Shown: in pieces, positions 1 through 8,378 of the stretch
Position numbering within the stretch: the stretch's first letter is position 1
Layout: each line of letters opens with the position of its first letter
Source of the DNA: Motilimonas sp. E26
GTDB lineage: Bacteria; Pseudomonadota; Gammaproteobacteria; Enterobacterales; CBDFNC01
Assembly: GCF_021278025.1 (NCBI RefSeq)
Contig: NZ_JAIBHJ010000006.1
Coordinates: 165,714 to 229,713, forward strand
Direction of reading: 5' to 3'
DNA length: 64,000 nucleotides
Position numbers and translations under genes: made by a program
Notes under the pieces: model-generated
What the model was told of the DNA's origin: nothing
Seen by the model: only the letters and a program-made list of their open reading frames with translations
The model's database searches: none

Positions 1-1
1 G

Positions 2-2293
2 CCTGATAGCACAGTGTATTTTAAAGTATGTGACGACAGCGGTTGTGGTCCGAATTATTTATTCAAAACCGCGGCCAATGTTGCATCTGACTTTACTTTT
101 GTCGCCGGTGGTGATTCGCGAAGTAACGCATCCACACGTCGCTCAGGTAACCAACTGGTGAGTAAAGTTCGGCCATTGTTTGTTATGTTCGGTGGTGATT
201 TAACCTACGGTAATGAAGCGCATGAAGTCTCTCAGTGGCTTACAGATTGGCAAAGCACTTTTAGTCAAGATGTAGTGAATGGCAAAAGCTATCTTGCCAT
301 TCCTGCGTTAGTGCCAACAGTCGGTAACCATGAATCCAATGATCATACCTTTATGTGTAAGGTGTTTGGTATTGACGCAAACAACAATGGCCGCTGTGAG
401 TTAGATGACACCTATTATGCCTTTAACGTTGGCGGCAACCAGTTGCGTGTTTATACCCTAAACACAGAATTTCGAAGCTCAGGTTATCAAACTCAGTGGA
501 GCCGACAAAAAAGTTGGCTTAGCAGTGATTTGTCAGGAGCCGGAAGCAGCGCTAAGTGGCGTATCAGTCAATATCATAAGCCAATGTTTCCTCGTACCAC
601 TGCCAAAGGCTACGTAAACAGCAAAATGTTTGAATGGGCTAGTGACTTTTACAACAAGAAAATGAACTTAGCAGTGGAGTCGGATAGTCATCTAGTGAAG
701 TATTCTTGGCCGGTGAAGCCTGCGAGTAATGACATGGAGCAAGTCACCGCGGGAACGGTGTTTATTGGTGAAGGTAGCTGGGGAGCCCCAACACGTCCCG
801 CTGATCGTTACTCGCCTTGGATTGCTGACCAAAGCAGTTTTGCACAGTTTAAGATCGTGCAAATGAAAGGCGAGGAAATGTGGATCCGCACTGCACGCTT
901 TTCGGGTAATCCGCAAGCCCTTAGTCAACAGGCGCGAGAGAATGATCCATTAGCATTGCCAACCGGTTTAAGTATTTGGAATGCAAATGGTATCGGTGAT
1001 GTTTATCGCCTTGGTCAAGACAGCAGTGGTCGCACTGTGGTGGCAGATGCAGCGATTGCACCGGAAGCTAAGTTTGTCGCCAGTTGTAATCAACTAGCCT
1101 GTCGTTTTGATGGCACAAGCTCGGTTGGGGCAGACTTAAGTTATAGCTGGAATTTCGGTGATCAGAACAGCGCATCAGGCGCGCAAGTTAGCCACAATTT
1201 TAGCAGTGCTGGGCAATATTCAGTTACGTTATCGGTACAAGATGGTAAAGGCCAATCGGCCCAATTTAAGCAATCGGTTACAGTGCAAGCGCAACCCGAT
1301 GAAGATAGGGTTCTGATTAACAATCAAGCGAAAACCAACTTATCGGGTCTGAAAGGGCAAGATCAAGTGTTTACCTTTACCAATGAAATGGTCAGTCAGC
1401 TAAGTATTACGACACAAGGTGGTAGTGGTGATGTTGATCTATTAGTGAAATTTGGCGCGGTGCCAGCAGGGGCGGATGCAGATTGTCGTCCTTATAAAAA
1501 TGGTAATAATGAAAGCTGTGATATAGCCAATGCCAAAGTGGGGACTTACTACATCGTGCTCAATGGCTATGACAATTACAGTGGTGTTTCGCTTAAAGTC
1601 GTTGCTAGCCAAGGTGGCAGCAATCAACCTCCTGTTGCAAACTTTACCAGTACGGCCCAAGGCTTAAGTTTGAACTTAGTTGATAACAGTAGCGACAGCG
1701 ATGGTGAGGTGACGTCTTGGCAGTGGTTACTTGGTGATGGTTCATTGGCGAATGGTCAAGTGGTTAGCCATAACTACCAAGCTGCTGGCAATTATACCGT
1801 TAAGCTCACGGTGACTGATGATCAAGGAGCGAGTCACAGTGTTAGCAAAACCATTAACGTTGCTTCATCAGGCGCTGGTAACACCTGGTCGAGCACTGCG
1901 GTTTATGAAGCTGGCGACCAAGTTACCTACCAAGGTGAGGTCTACCAAGCTCAGTGGTGGAACAAAGGCGTTGAGCCCGGTGCATCACAATGGGGACCAT
2001 GGCAGCTAATTAGCGGTGGCACCTTACCGACACCAACTCCTACTCTAGCCCCCACACCAACGCCAACGGTGGCCCCAAGTGTTACCCCTACTGTCATTCC
2101 CACCACCACGCCGACACAAGCGCCGGGTAATGGCTGCACCAGCGAGAGCTGGAACGCCCAAGCTTCTTATGGTCCTGGTGATGAAGTCAGTTATAACAAT
2201 CAACGCTGGAAGGCGACGTGGTATAGCACCAACTTAGCCCCTGGTTCTAGCAATGCTTGGAGCAGTTGGGAAAATCTAGGTAGTTGTAATTAA
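2..2293 (+). CDS. Secreted metallophosphoesterase with PKD, PPC and chitin-binding modules (5' partial)
   Basis: The reading frame is open to the window edge, so the start and signal peptide lie upstream; the GTG at 14 is internal. The first residues look like the end of a purple-acid-phosphatase-type Fn3 domain. The metallophosphoesterase core follows, with GGDSRS, GGDLTYG, a GNHE motif near residue 112 and later His residues (QYHKP, ESDSHL) as metal ligands. Downstream in order come a PKD domain (about 370-430), a PPC domain (about 435-535, GSGDVDLLV), a second PKD (about 545-615), a CBM5/12-like domain (about 625-670), a Thr/Pro linker and a second CBM5/12-like domain ending in Cys. It is probably an extracellular phosphatase or nuclease that binds chitin or a similar polymer. 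The substrate is unknown. The next gene shares its C-terminal modules. Confidence 0.85.
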   Translation, partial: PDSTVYFKVCDDSGCGPNYLFKTAANVASDFTFVAGGDSRSNASTRRSGNQLVSKVRPLFVMFGGDLTYGNEAHEVSQWLTDWQSTFSQDVVNGKSYLAIPALVPTVGNHESNDHTFMCKVFGIDANNNGRCELDDTYYAFNVGGNQLRVYTLNTEFRSSGYQTQWSRQKSWLSSDLSGAGSSAKWRISQYHKPMFPRTTAKGYVNSKMFEWASDFYNKKMNLAVESDSHLVKYSWPVKPASNDMEQVTAGTVFIGEGSWGAPTRPADRYSPWIADQSSFAQFKIVQMKGEEMWIRTARFSGNPQALSQQARENDPLALPTGLSIWNANGIGDVYRLGQDSSGRTVVADAAIAPEAKFVASCNQLACRFDGTSSVGADLSYSWNFGDQNSASGAQVSHNFSSAGQYSVTLSVQDGKGQSAQFKQSVTVQAQPDEDRVLINNQAKTNLSGLKGQDQVFTFTNEMVSQLSITTQGGSGDVDLLVKFGAVPAGADADCRPYKNGNNESCDIANAKVGTYYIVLNGYDNYSGVSLKVVASQGGSNQPPVANFTSTAQGLSLNLVDNSSDSDGEVTSWQWLLGDGSLANGQVVSHNYQAAGNYTVKLTVTDDQGASHSVSKTINVASSGAGNTWSSTAVYEAGDQVTYQGEVYQAQWWNKGVEPGASQWGPWQLISGGTLPTPTPTLAPTPTPTVAPSVTPTVIPTTTPTQAPGNGCTSESWNAQASYGPGDEVSYNNQRWKATWYSTNLAPGSSNAWSSWENLGSCN

Positions 2294-2331
2294 TGATAAA
2301 AATTTATGGTCCTAGGTGCCATAAACACTCG

Positions 2332-2359
2332 CGTTACCTTAGGTTTGCCTGAGGTAACG
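2332..2359 (+). other. Hairpin between phosphatase and protease genes
   Basis: A 12-bp inverted repeat (CGTTACCTTAGG / CCTGAGGTAACG, one G-T wobble) with a TTTG loop lies 39 bp after the phosphatase stop and 45 bp before the astacin start. No T tract follows on the plus strand, so it may be a weak terminator, an mRNA-stabilising hairpin or an operator. Confidence 0.5.
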
Positions 2360-2404
2360 TATGAAAAAAAACTGAAGGCAACTCTGCCTAACAAGGATGA
2401 TAAA

Positions 2405-3871
2405 ATGAACTTTAAAATGACCCCCATTGCAGTTTGTATTGCGCTGGCACCACTTGCAGCAAACGCTGTCACAGAGGCAGAAGTAAACGAAGTGTTTACT
2501 TCCCAAGGTGAGCAAATTGCTACAGTGATCGGCTCAAATCAAGAGATTGAATATCAGCTTAAACAGCTAGACGGAAAGCAATTAGCCGTTTATGAAAGCG
2601 ATATTATTTTAGGTGAGCATGAAGAAATGCAACAAATGGGCGCTGTGCCTCTAGAAATCCAGTCTTTTAGCAGCAATATGCAAGCTAAAGCGTCTTGGGG
2701 CGGACGCACAACTTGGCCCAATGGTGTGGTGCCTTATGTGATCACGTCAGGCGTACCTGCCGGAGATGTCACAACCATTAAAGCTGCGATGAAATGGCTT
2801 GAGGACGCGGCTGATGTTACTTTTGTAGAGCGCAGTAACCAAAGCAGCTACATCAATATTATTCGTGGTGACGGTTGTTATTCGATGGTGGGGCGCACTG
2901 GGTCTAAGCAAGACTTATCTATCGGGAGCGGCTGTGGTACACGGGGTATTGTTGCCCATGAGTTTTTACATGCACTCGGTTTTTATCATGAACAATCTCG
3001 AGCAGATCGTGATCAGCACGTGAATATTCATTGGGAAAATATCAGACCGGGCATGGAGTCTAACTTCAAGCTAGGCGCAAGTGTTACCGCATCGGTTGGC
3101 CCATACGATGTGCGCTCAATTATGCATTATGGCTATCGTGCATTTAGTAATAATGGCCAGCCAACCATTACCTCTAAAAACCCGAATGTACCAAATTCGG
3201 CATTAGGCCAGCGCACCGCGCTAACGGATTTAGATATTTCGGCATTACAAACCATTTACGGTTTGCCAAATGGCGGCACTAAGCCAACGCCGGAGCCAAC
3301 GCCAATACCTAATAGTAAGCTGAATAATGGCCAAACTGTTTATGCCGCTGGTAGCAAAGATAACAATGTGTTCTACAGCATTGACGTACCAAGCGCGAGT
3401 CAGCTGACGGTATCCATTGCGGGTGGTTCTGGTGATGCGGACCTATATGTTAAGCAAGGTAGCAAACCAACAACAACTAGTTACGATTGTCGACCATATA
3501 AAGACGGTAACAGTGAATCTTGTACCTTAGAGAATGCCTCGGGTACGGTGCACGTTATGTTACGTGGCTATGCTGATTTTGCTAATGTGGGCTTAACAGC
3601 AAGTTATACCGCAGGTACAAAACCAACACCTGCGCCGACACCTGTGCCAACCATTACACCAACACAACCGCCTGTGCCTACCACTGAGCCAACGCCGCCA
3701 CCATCAGGTGCTTGTGGTGAAAACTGGAGTGCCTCAGCAGTTTATACTGCAGGTAATTTAGCTGTTGATGGCAATAAGCAATATAAAGCTAATTGGTGGA
3801 CGAAAGGTGATCAGCCTTCGAGTAACAATGGCCAATGGCAAGTATGGTCTTTTGTTAAAAACTGTAACTAA
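2405..3871 (+). CDS. Secreted astacin-family (M12A) zinc metalloprotease
   Basis: The ATG at 2405 is preferred because AAGGA sits 8 bases upstream and it gives a clean signal peptide (about residues 1-21, ending LAANA); an open frame runs back to 2306. The protein of 488 residues has a propeptide, then an astacin catalytic domain with the zinc motif HEFLHALGFYHEQSR and Met-turn SIMHYGY. After Pro/Thr linkers come a PPC domain (GSGDADLYV) and a C-terminal CBM5/12-like domain ending in Cys. The tail modules match those of the phosphatase just upstream, so both were probably assembled from the same module set. The expected location is outside the cell after type II secretion, with PPC possibly removed on maturation. 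It lies 110 bp after the phosphatase and may share its transcript. Confidence 0.9.
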   Translation: MNFKMTPIAVCIALAPLAANAVTEAEVNEVFTSQGEQIATVIGSNQEIEYQLKQLDGKQLAVYESDIILGEHEEMQQMGAVPLEIQSFSSNMQAKASWGGRTTWPNGVVPYVITSGVPAGDVTTIKAAMKWLEDAADVTFVERSNQSSYINIIRGDGCYSMVGRTGSKQDLSIGSGCGTRGIVAHEFLHALGFYHEQSRADRDQHVNIHWENIRPGMESNFKLGASVTASVGPYDVRSIMHYGYRAFSNNGQPTITSKNPNVPNSALGQRTALTDLDISALQTIYGLPNGGTKPTPEPTPIPNSKLNNGQTVYAAGSKDNNVFYSIDVPSASQLTVSIAGGSGDADLYVKQGSKPTTTSYDCRPYKDGNSESCTLENASGTVHVMLRGYADFANVGLTASYTAGTKPTPAPTPVPTITPTQPPVPTTEPTPPPSGACGENWSASAVYTAGNLAVDGNKQYKANWWTKGDQPSSNNGQWQVWSFVKNCN

Positions 3872-3916
3872 TAAATATTGTCAGCTGTTCAATAATATTC
3901 AATAGATTATAAGTCT

Positions 3917-3938
3917 CAGGGCGGCATAGTTCGCCCTG
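3917..3938 (+). terminator. Terminator after astacin gene
   Basis: A 7-bp GC-rich stem (CAGGGCG / CGCCCTG) with an 8-base loop is followed by TTTGATT. It lies 46 bp after the protease stop and before the separately expressed regulator. Confidence 0.6.
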
Positions 3939-4031
3939 TTTGATTGACTTTATCAAAACTAACTGCTCAAATTCTCCGCTCATGTTTGCTACGGCGACAA
4001 CCATTACGTTAATAGAATTAAGTCAAAGGAT

Positions 4032-7000
4032 ATGATGAAAATTCTTTATCTGTGTTGCTACTTATTGTTTTTTATTTGCTTCAAGCTGGCAGCCTTTCCT
4101 TATCAAGGGGCGCACCACTTTGAATCAATTGGCCTAGAGCAAGGTTTGTCTCAAGCGACAGCGGTTGCTATGGTGCAAGACAGTCAGGGATATATTTGGA
4201 TTGGTACACAAGACGGTCTCAATCGTTATGATGGCCACAATATTGTGCATTACCGTTATTCGGCCAATGATGAGCAAAGTTTATCTGGCAATTATATCTC
4301 TAGCTTGGCCCTTGATAGCCAGCAACGCCTTTGGGTGCTGACACCCCAAGGTCTCAATTTATTTCAACAGCAAAGTAATAATTTTAAACGCTTCAATGTG
4401 CCAATATCGGCCCATCAACGTAATGCGACTAGCCCTTGGCAGTTAAAATCTGATCATCAAGGCCGGCTTTGGATAAAAAGTGCTGGTGGAATGAGTGTTT
4501 TTGACCCTGACTCAGGGAAAGAAACCATATTACCGTTACCTGACGCTCAGTTACCTATCTCTGATTTCATTTTTAGTTCAGATAATCGTTTATGGTTAAC
4601 GAATCAGAGCCAATTGTATCTATGGTCAAAAGAGCGCCAGCAACTAGTGCTGCAACCGCTAAAGCTTCGAGATAACGATGAAATCATTACTCTAGCTAGT
4701 CCAGATGGTGCGTCCTCTGCAATATTATGGTTGGTAGGCAATAAAGGGTTATATCGGTTTGATGCAGAGAGCCAGCTTACGCAATTCTACGACAAACAGA
4801 CGCTCGGTATAAATGCTAAGTTGACGGATTTAACTTTTGATAGTGATGGAACGCTATGGCTAGGGAGCCAGTCCGGTTTGTATGTATGGTCAACGGCGAT
4901 GGTGCGCAGTCAACTAGTGCATCATAAAGTGGGTGATCGAGTGGGGCTTAAAGATCAATATATTCGTCAATTGTATTTTGACCGTACTGGGGTGTTGTGG
5001 ATTGGCACGCGGTTGGGGGGCGTCAGTAAGTTAACACCACAAGCAGCGCAGTTTCACTTATTGAATCAGGCACAAGGGATGATGCACAGTAATGTCGTGA
5101 TGTCGTTGGCCAAGTTTGGCTCGCAACTGTGGCTAGGCACAACGGATGGCGCCATTAGCCAAATACAGTTGGATCGACCAGAGGTTCAGAGATGGCGGCC
5201 GCTGTCGGAAACGGGGCAAGATCTGGGGGTCATCGTTGATATCGAAATGGATAAGCAAGGTGATATCTGGTTCGCTTCAAACCGTGGCTTAACAAAATAC
5301 CTGCCAGAACAACATTCGTTTCAGCCCTATCCCATTACTGGGCCATCAGGGGAGCGAGACAACTATATTAGCCAATTGTTTACATTTCGGGGGCAACTTT
5401 GGCTGGCTAGTGCGCGTTATGGGTTAGCAAAATATGACGAACAGACGGATAATTTTGTTTTTTTAGAGCAGGGCCGTTCGGTTGTTTTACAAAATATATC
5501 CAGCGTACTCGTGGACGGTAACCAGCTTTGGCTGGGGTCGTTCGACGGTCAACTATGGCAACTAAGTTTCACGGATGACGTTCATTATGAGCTTCAAAAA
5601 CATGAGCTTAATTATTTAGGTCAAGCCCTCAAACTCGACATTATCACAACACTTTACCAAGATGCCGATGGCTCTATCTGGGTAACTAACCGTAATGGTT
5701 TAATTATTTATCAACCGGGTAGGGGAGATGTAAAGTTTTTAAGTAGTCAAAATGGCTTCCCAGACGGCGCATACTATGAAGTGTTACCTGATGCGCAAGG
5801 CAATATTTGGGTGACCTATGCTCATGGCATATTACAGCTTAACCAGCAAGGTGAGTTGATGGGGCAGATTGATAGCGAAAGAGGGCTACCGGTAAATGAG
5901 TTTAATGGTGCCAGTGCACAAAGTGATGACGGTACATTATTTCTAGGCAGTGTTGATGGCTTATTGGCATTTAATATCAGCCAGCCCCTAGCTGTTACTT
6001 CGACATTACCTGTGGTTTTCACTGATATTCATACCCAATTAATGCAGCATAACACCCAAGGTACAAGGCAATGGCATAAAGAAAACGGCTATCAAAGTGA
6101 ACTGGCGTTATCTTATGATAATGCCACTATTAAATTGGGTTTTTCGGATCTTGATTTTGGCCATTCTCCTTCTTATTTTCGTTATCGACTCAATGGCTTA
6201 GATCAACATTGGAATCTCGCTGAGCTGGGGCATAACGAAGCCATATATCATCAGTTAGATCCTGGTGAGTACCAATTTGAAGTGGAGGTGAGTAAGCACC
6301 CTGAGCAATGGACAGGCTTAACTAACATGCTACCTATTACTGTTGCTACCCCTTGGTGGCGAGAATGGTGGGCATATGTATGTTATTTAAGTAGTTTGTT
6401 ACTTATTGTTTACTGCTATATTCGCTTTAGGTTAAGGGTTGCGGAGCAGCAAGCACGTAAGCTTAGAGTTCAAGTAAAGCAGCGTACCCGAACGATCGAA
6501 CAGCTGTTACGACAAAAGGTGCGTATTTTTACCCATGTTGTGCATGATCTCAAAACGCCTTTAGCCTTGATTTTAGCGCCTGTTCAGCTTTTAAAGCAAG
6601 AGGTTAGAGAGTCGAGTCAACTGCAGCAATTAACCCTTGTTGAGATGCAAACAACACAGTTGTTGGAGCAAATAGATCGGCTTGTCAAATTAACCGACTC
6701 TAGCTCAATAAATAACGCCCCAGTTGTGGGAGTTTATGATTGGCAAAGGATTATTAACTCTGTATTAGAGCAATTAAGCCATTCCTTTGAGCTGAACCGT
6801 GCGAAAACAAAGTTAGATATAAATGGCCCACTATGGGTCAAAGGCTCCGTTTCTGAACTAGAGGTGATCGTATTTCATTTATTGACTTACCTTCTTACGC
6901 TTGCGAAAAAAGGTGCTGTTATTTCAACCTATGGACGCACTTGGGACCAAGAAATTAAGATTTGGCTAAGTGTGCAGGGGCTTTGTCTTGGGCAAGCACA

Positions 7001-7973
7001 GTGTCAAGCTTTGTTAGCGCCATTTCATGAGATCAGTGTGGTGGATGCGCTAAGGCTAGATGAATTTGGTTTAATGATGTTAAAAGAGCCCCTCAGTAGC
7101 TTGCATGGGGTAATGACGGTAGAGCATCGCCGTCAACAAAGTTATATTGTGGTTACTTTACCGCTGGCAAGGCAGCAAAGTGAGCATAGGAATACCAATG
7201 CCGTTAGGGGGGATTTGGCTTCTTGGTTAAAACAAAAGAAACCCGTTGATCTCAATGCTGCGCCGATCTTACTTTTAGCAACTTCAAGTAAAAACATGGC
7301 CGATTTTCTTCGTAGTTTATTTAGTGAAGAATACTCCGTGCTGCTTGCCAGTGATCATCAAGCCACCTTATCACTGGCGCAAAAACACTTACCCAAAGGC
7401 ATTATTTTAGATTTTGACGATGCCATCGATCTTTGTGCCAAGCTAAAAAGTAATGCCACACTAGGACAAATTCCACTATTGATGCTCACCACTGAAATGG
7501 ATAAAGAGGCAAAGCTAGCTGCGTGGCAGTCAGGCGTGTATCAAATTTTACATAAACCCTTTGAGTTGGCAGAGTTAAGGGTGTTGGTGTCCAATATGAT
7601 GCAGCTTAGCGTTCAGGTAGAGCAGGAGGCTGATGTTGGTGAAAAATCGTCTTTTATGGCTCGTTTAGATGGCATTTTAGCGTTGGATTTTGCCGATCCA
7701 GAGCTAAACATTAATTTGATCGCCGATAAAATGGGCACTAATACTAAGCAGCTACAGCGTAAGTTAAAACAAGCGGTTGATATGACCCCAAATGAATACT
7801 TGCGTCAATATCGCCTAGCAAAAGCGCAGCAAATGCTTGCCGAGCCGCTAACCATTCAAGAGGTTGCGCTAAGGTGTGGCTTTAATTCACCGAGTTATTT
7901 TACCAGTTGCTATAAGAAAGCGTTTAAGCAAACGCCAAAACAGGCACAGGTTCAAGGCGTAGAAGTTGAATAG
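4032..7973 (+). CDS. Hybrid two-component sensor/AraC regulator with degenerate kinase core
   Basis: The protein has 1313 residues. Order: signal peptide (1-21), two-component-regulator beta-propeller repeats (about 30-640, many WIGT/WLGS motifs), a Y_Y_Y domain (about 690-770), one transmembrane helix (about 776-796), HisKA with HDLKTP (His about 838), an ATPase-like region, a receiver (about 1075-1190, acceptor Asp probably 1127) and a C-terminal AraC-type HTH. It resembles Bacteroidetes-type HTCS regulators that sense glycans. The ATPase region lacks a recognisable N-box Asn and the DxGxG glycine motif, and the receiver lacks the usual acidic pair near its start, so classical phosphorelay is doubtful. 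It probably senses a periplasmic ligand and controls nearby genes, possibly the secreted enzymes upstream; that target is inference. ATG codons at 4032 and 4035 are both possible. Confidence 0.85.
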   Translation: MMKILYLCCYLLFFICFKLAAFPYQGAHHFESIGLEQGLSQATAVAMVQDSQGYIWIGTQDGLNRYDGHNIVHYRYSANDEQSLSGNYISSLALDSQQRLWVLTPQGLNLFQQQSNNFKRFNVPISAHQRNATSPWQLKSDHQGRLWIKSAGGMSVFDPDSGKETILPLPDAQLPISDFIFSSDNRLWLTNQSQLYLWSKERQQLVLQPLKLRDNDEIITLASPDGASSAILWLVGNKGLYRFDAESQLTQFYDKQTLGINAKLTDLTFDSDGTLWLGSQSGLYVWSTAMVRSQLVHHKVGDRVGLKDQYIRQLYFDRTGVLWIGTRLGGVSKLTPQAAQFHLLNQAQGMMHSNVVMSLAKFGSQLWLGTTDGAISQIQLDRPEVQRWRPLSETGQDLGVIVDIEMDKQGDIWFASNRGLTKYLPEQHSFQPYPITGPSGERDNYISQLFTFRGQLWLASARYGLAKYDEQTDNFVFLEQGRSVVLQNISSVLVDGNQLWLGSFDGQLWQLSFTDDVHYELQKHELNYLGQALKLDIITTLYQDADGSIWVTNRNGLIIYQPGRGDVKFLSSQNGFPDGAYYEVLPDAQGNIWVTYAHGILQLNQQGELMGQIDSERGLPVNEFNGASAQSDDGTLFLGSVDGLLAFNISQPLAVTSTLPVVFTDIHTQLMQHNTQGTRQWHKENGYQSELALSYDNATIKLGFSDLDFGHSPSYFRYRLNGLDQHWNLAELGHNEAIYHQLDPGEYQFEVEVSKHPEQWTGLTNMLPITVATPWWREWWAYVCYLSSLLLIVYCYIRFRLRVAEQQARKLRVQVKQRTRTIEQLLRQKVRIFTHVVHDLKTPLALILAPVQLLKQEVRESSQLQQLTLVEMQTTQLLEQIDRLVKLTDSSSINNAPVVGVYDWQRIINSVLEQLSHSFELNRAKTKLDINGPLWVKGSVSELEVIVFHLLTYLLTLAKKGAVISTYGRTWDQEIKIWLSVQGLCLGQAQCQALLAPFHEISVVDALRLDEFGLMMLKEPLSSLHGVMTVEHRRQQSYIVVTLPLARQQSEHRNTNAVRGDLASWLKQKKPVDLNAAPILLLATSSKNMADFLRSLFSEEYSVLLASDHQATLSLAQKHLPKGIILDFDDAIDLCAKLKSNATLGQIPLLMLTTEMDKEAKLAAWQSGVYQILHKPFELAELRVLVSNMMQLSVQVEQEADVGEKSSFMARLDGILALDFADPELNINLIADKMGTNTKQLQRKLKQAVDMTPNEYLRQYRLAKAQQMLAEPLTIQEVALRCGFNSPSYFTSCYKKAFKQTPKQAQVQGVEVE

Positions 7974-7994
7974 CGTGGTATCTAGAGAAAAGTG

Positions 7995-8120
7995 ATGAAA
8001 ATTAAAACCGTTTTCAAGTATGTTGCGAAGGCAATGTTGGTTTTTGCTGGCATTGCGGGTGTATTTGGTTTATTTGACGTAAAAATAGTGCTTACCTCAG
8101 AAGTGCCAACAGGTTATTAA
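7995..8120 (+). CDS. Possible 41-residue membrane miniprotein
   Basis: An ATG 22 bases after the regulator stop, preceded by GAGAAA, opens a 41-codon frame. The product starts with a short basic stretch, then a single hydrophobic helix (about residues 13-27), and ends PTGY. It could be co-transcribed with the regulator. No family is recognised; it may be a small membrane protein or chance. Confidence 0.35.
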   Translation: MKIKTVFKYVAKAMLVFAGIAGVFGLFDVKIVLTSEVPTGY

Positions 8121-8285
8121 TGAGTCAAAAATATTGAGTGGCTCAGATTGGTAGTTTTTTCACTTAGTTGGTGTCTATCTTAAAAAGAAGCGCAGTTTCA
8201 ATAGAGGTTCCAGTCAAGGCGATAAATGAACAAGGCCCGCTATTGCTATATCTTTAATCAGTATTGGGCTTGAAAAGCGGCTATA

Positions 8286-8312
8286 AAAAAGCCTTGCTGA
8301 GCAAGGCTTTTT
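8286..8312. terminator. Bidirectional terminator
   Basis: A perfect 12-bp stem (AAAAAGCCTTGC / GCAAGGCTTTTT) with a TGA loop has T tracts on both strands. It lies between the plus-strand regulator unit and the 3' end of pflB, and can end transcription from both sides. Confidence 0.85.
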
Positions 8313-8339
8313 GTTTTCAAGTTAATCCCTGATATCAGG

Positions 8340-8378
8340 ATTAAAGCGAGCTATTAAAGCGAGCTATTAAAGCGAGCT
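8340..8378 (+). repeat. Three tandem 13-bp repeats over the pflB stop
   Basis: The 13-mer ATTAAAGCGAGCT occurs three times head to tail. Read on the minus strand, each copy repeats the last codons and stop of pflB (Ser-Leu-stop), so two extra stop-region copies lie downstream. This looks like slippage. Confidence 0.9.

Noticed and set aside
2332..2359. Strong intrinsic terminator after the phosphatase
   Set aside because: The stem is good but no T tract follows on either strand, so it is listed only as a hairpin.
8340..8378. CRISPR-like repeat
   Set aside because: Units are 13 bp and contiguous with no spacers; simple tandem repeat.
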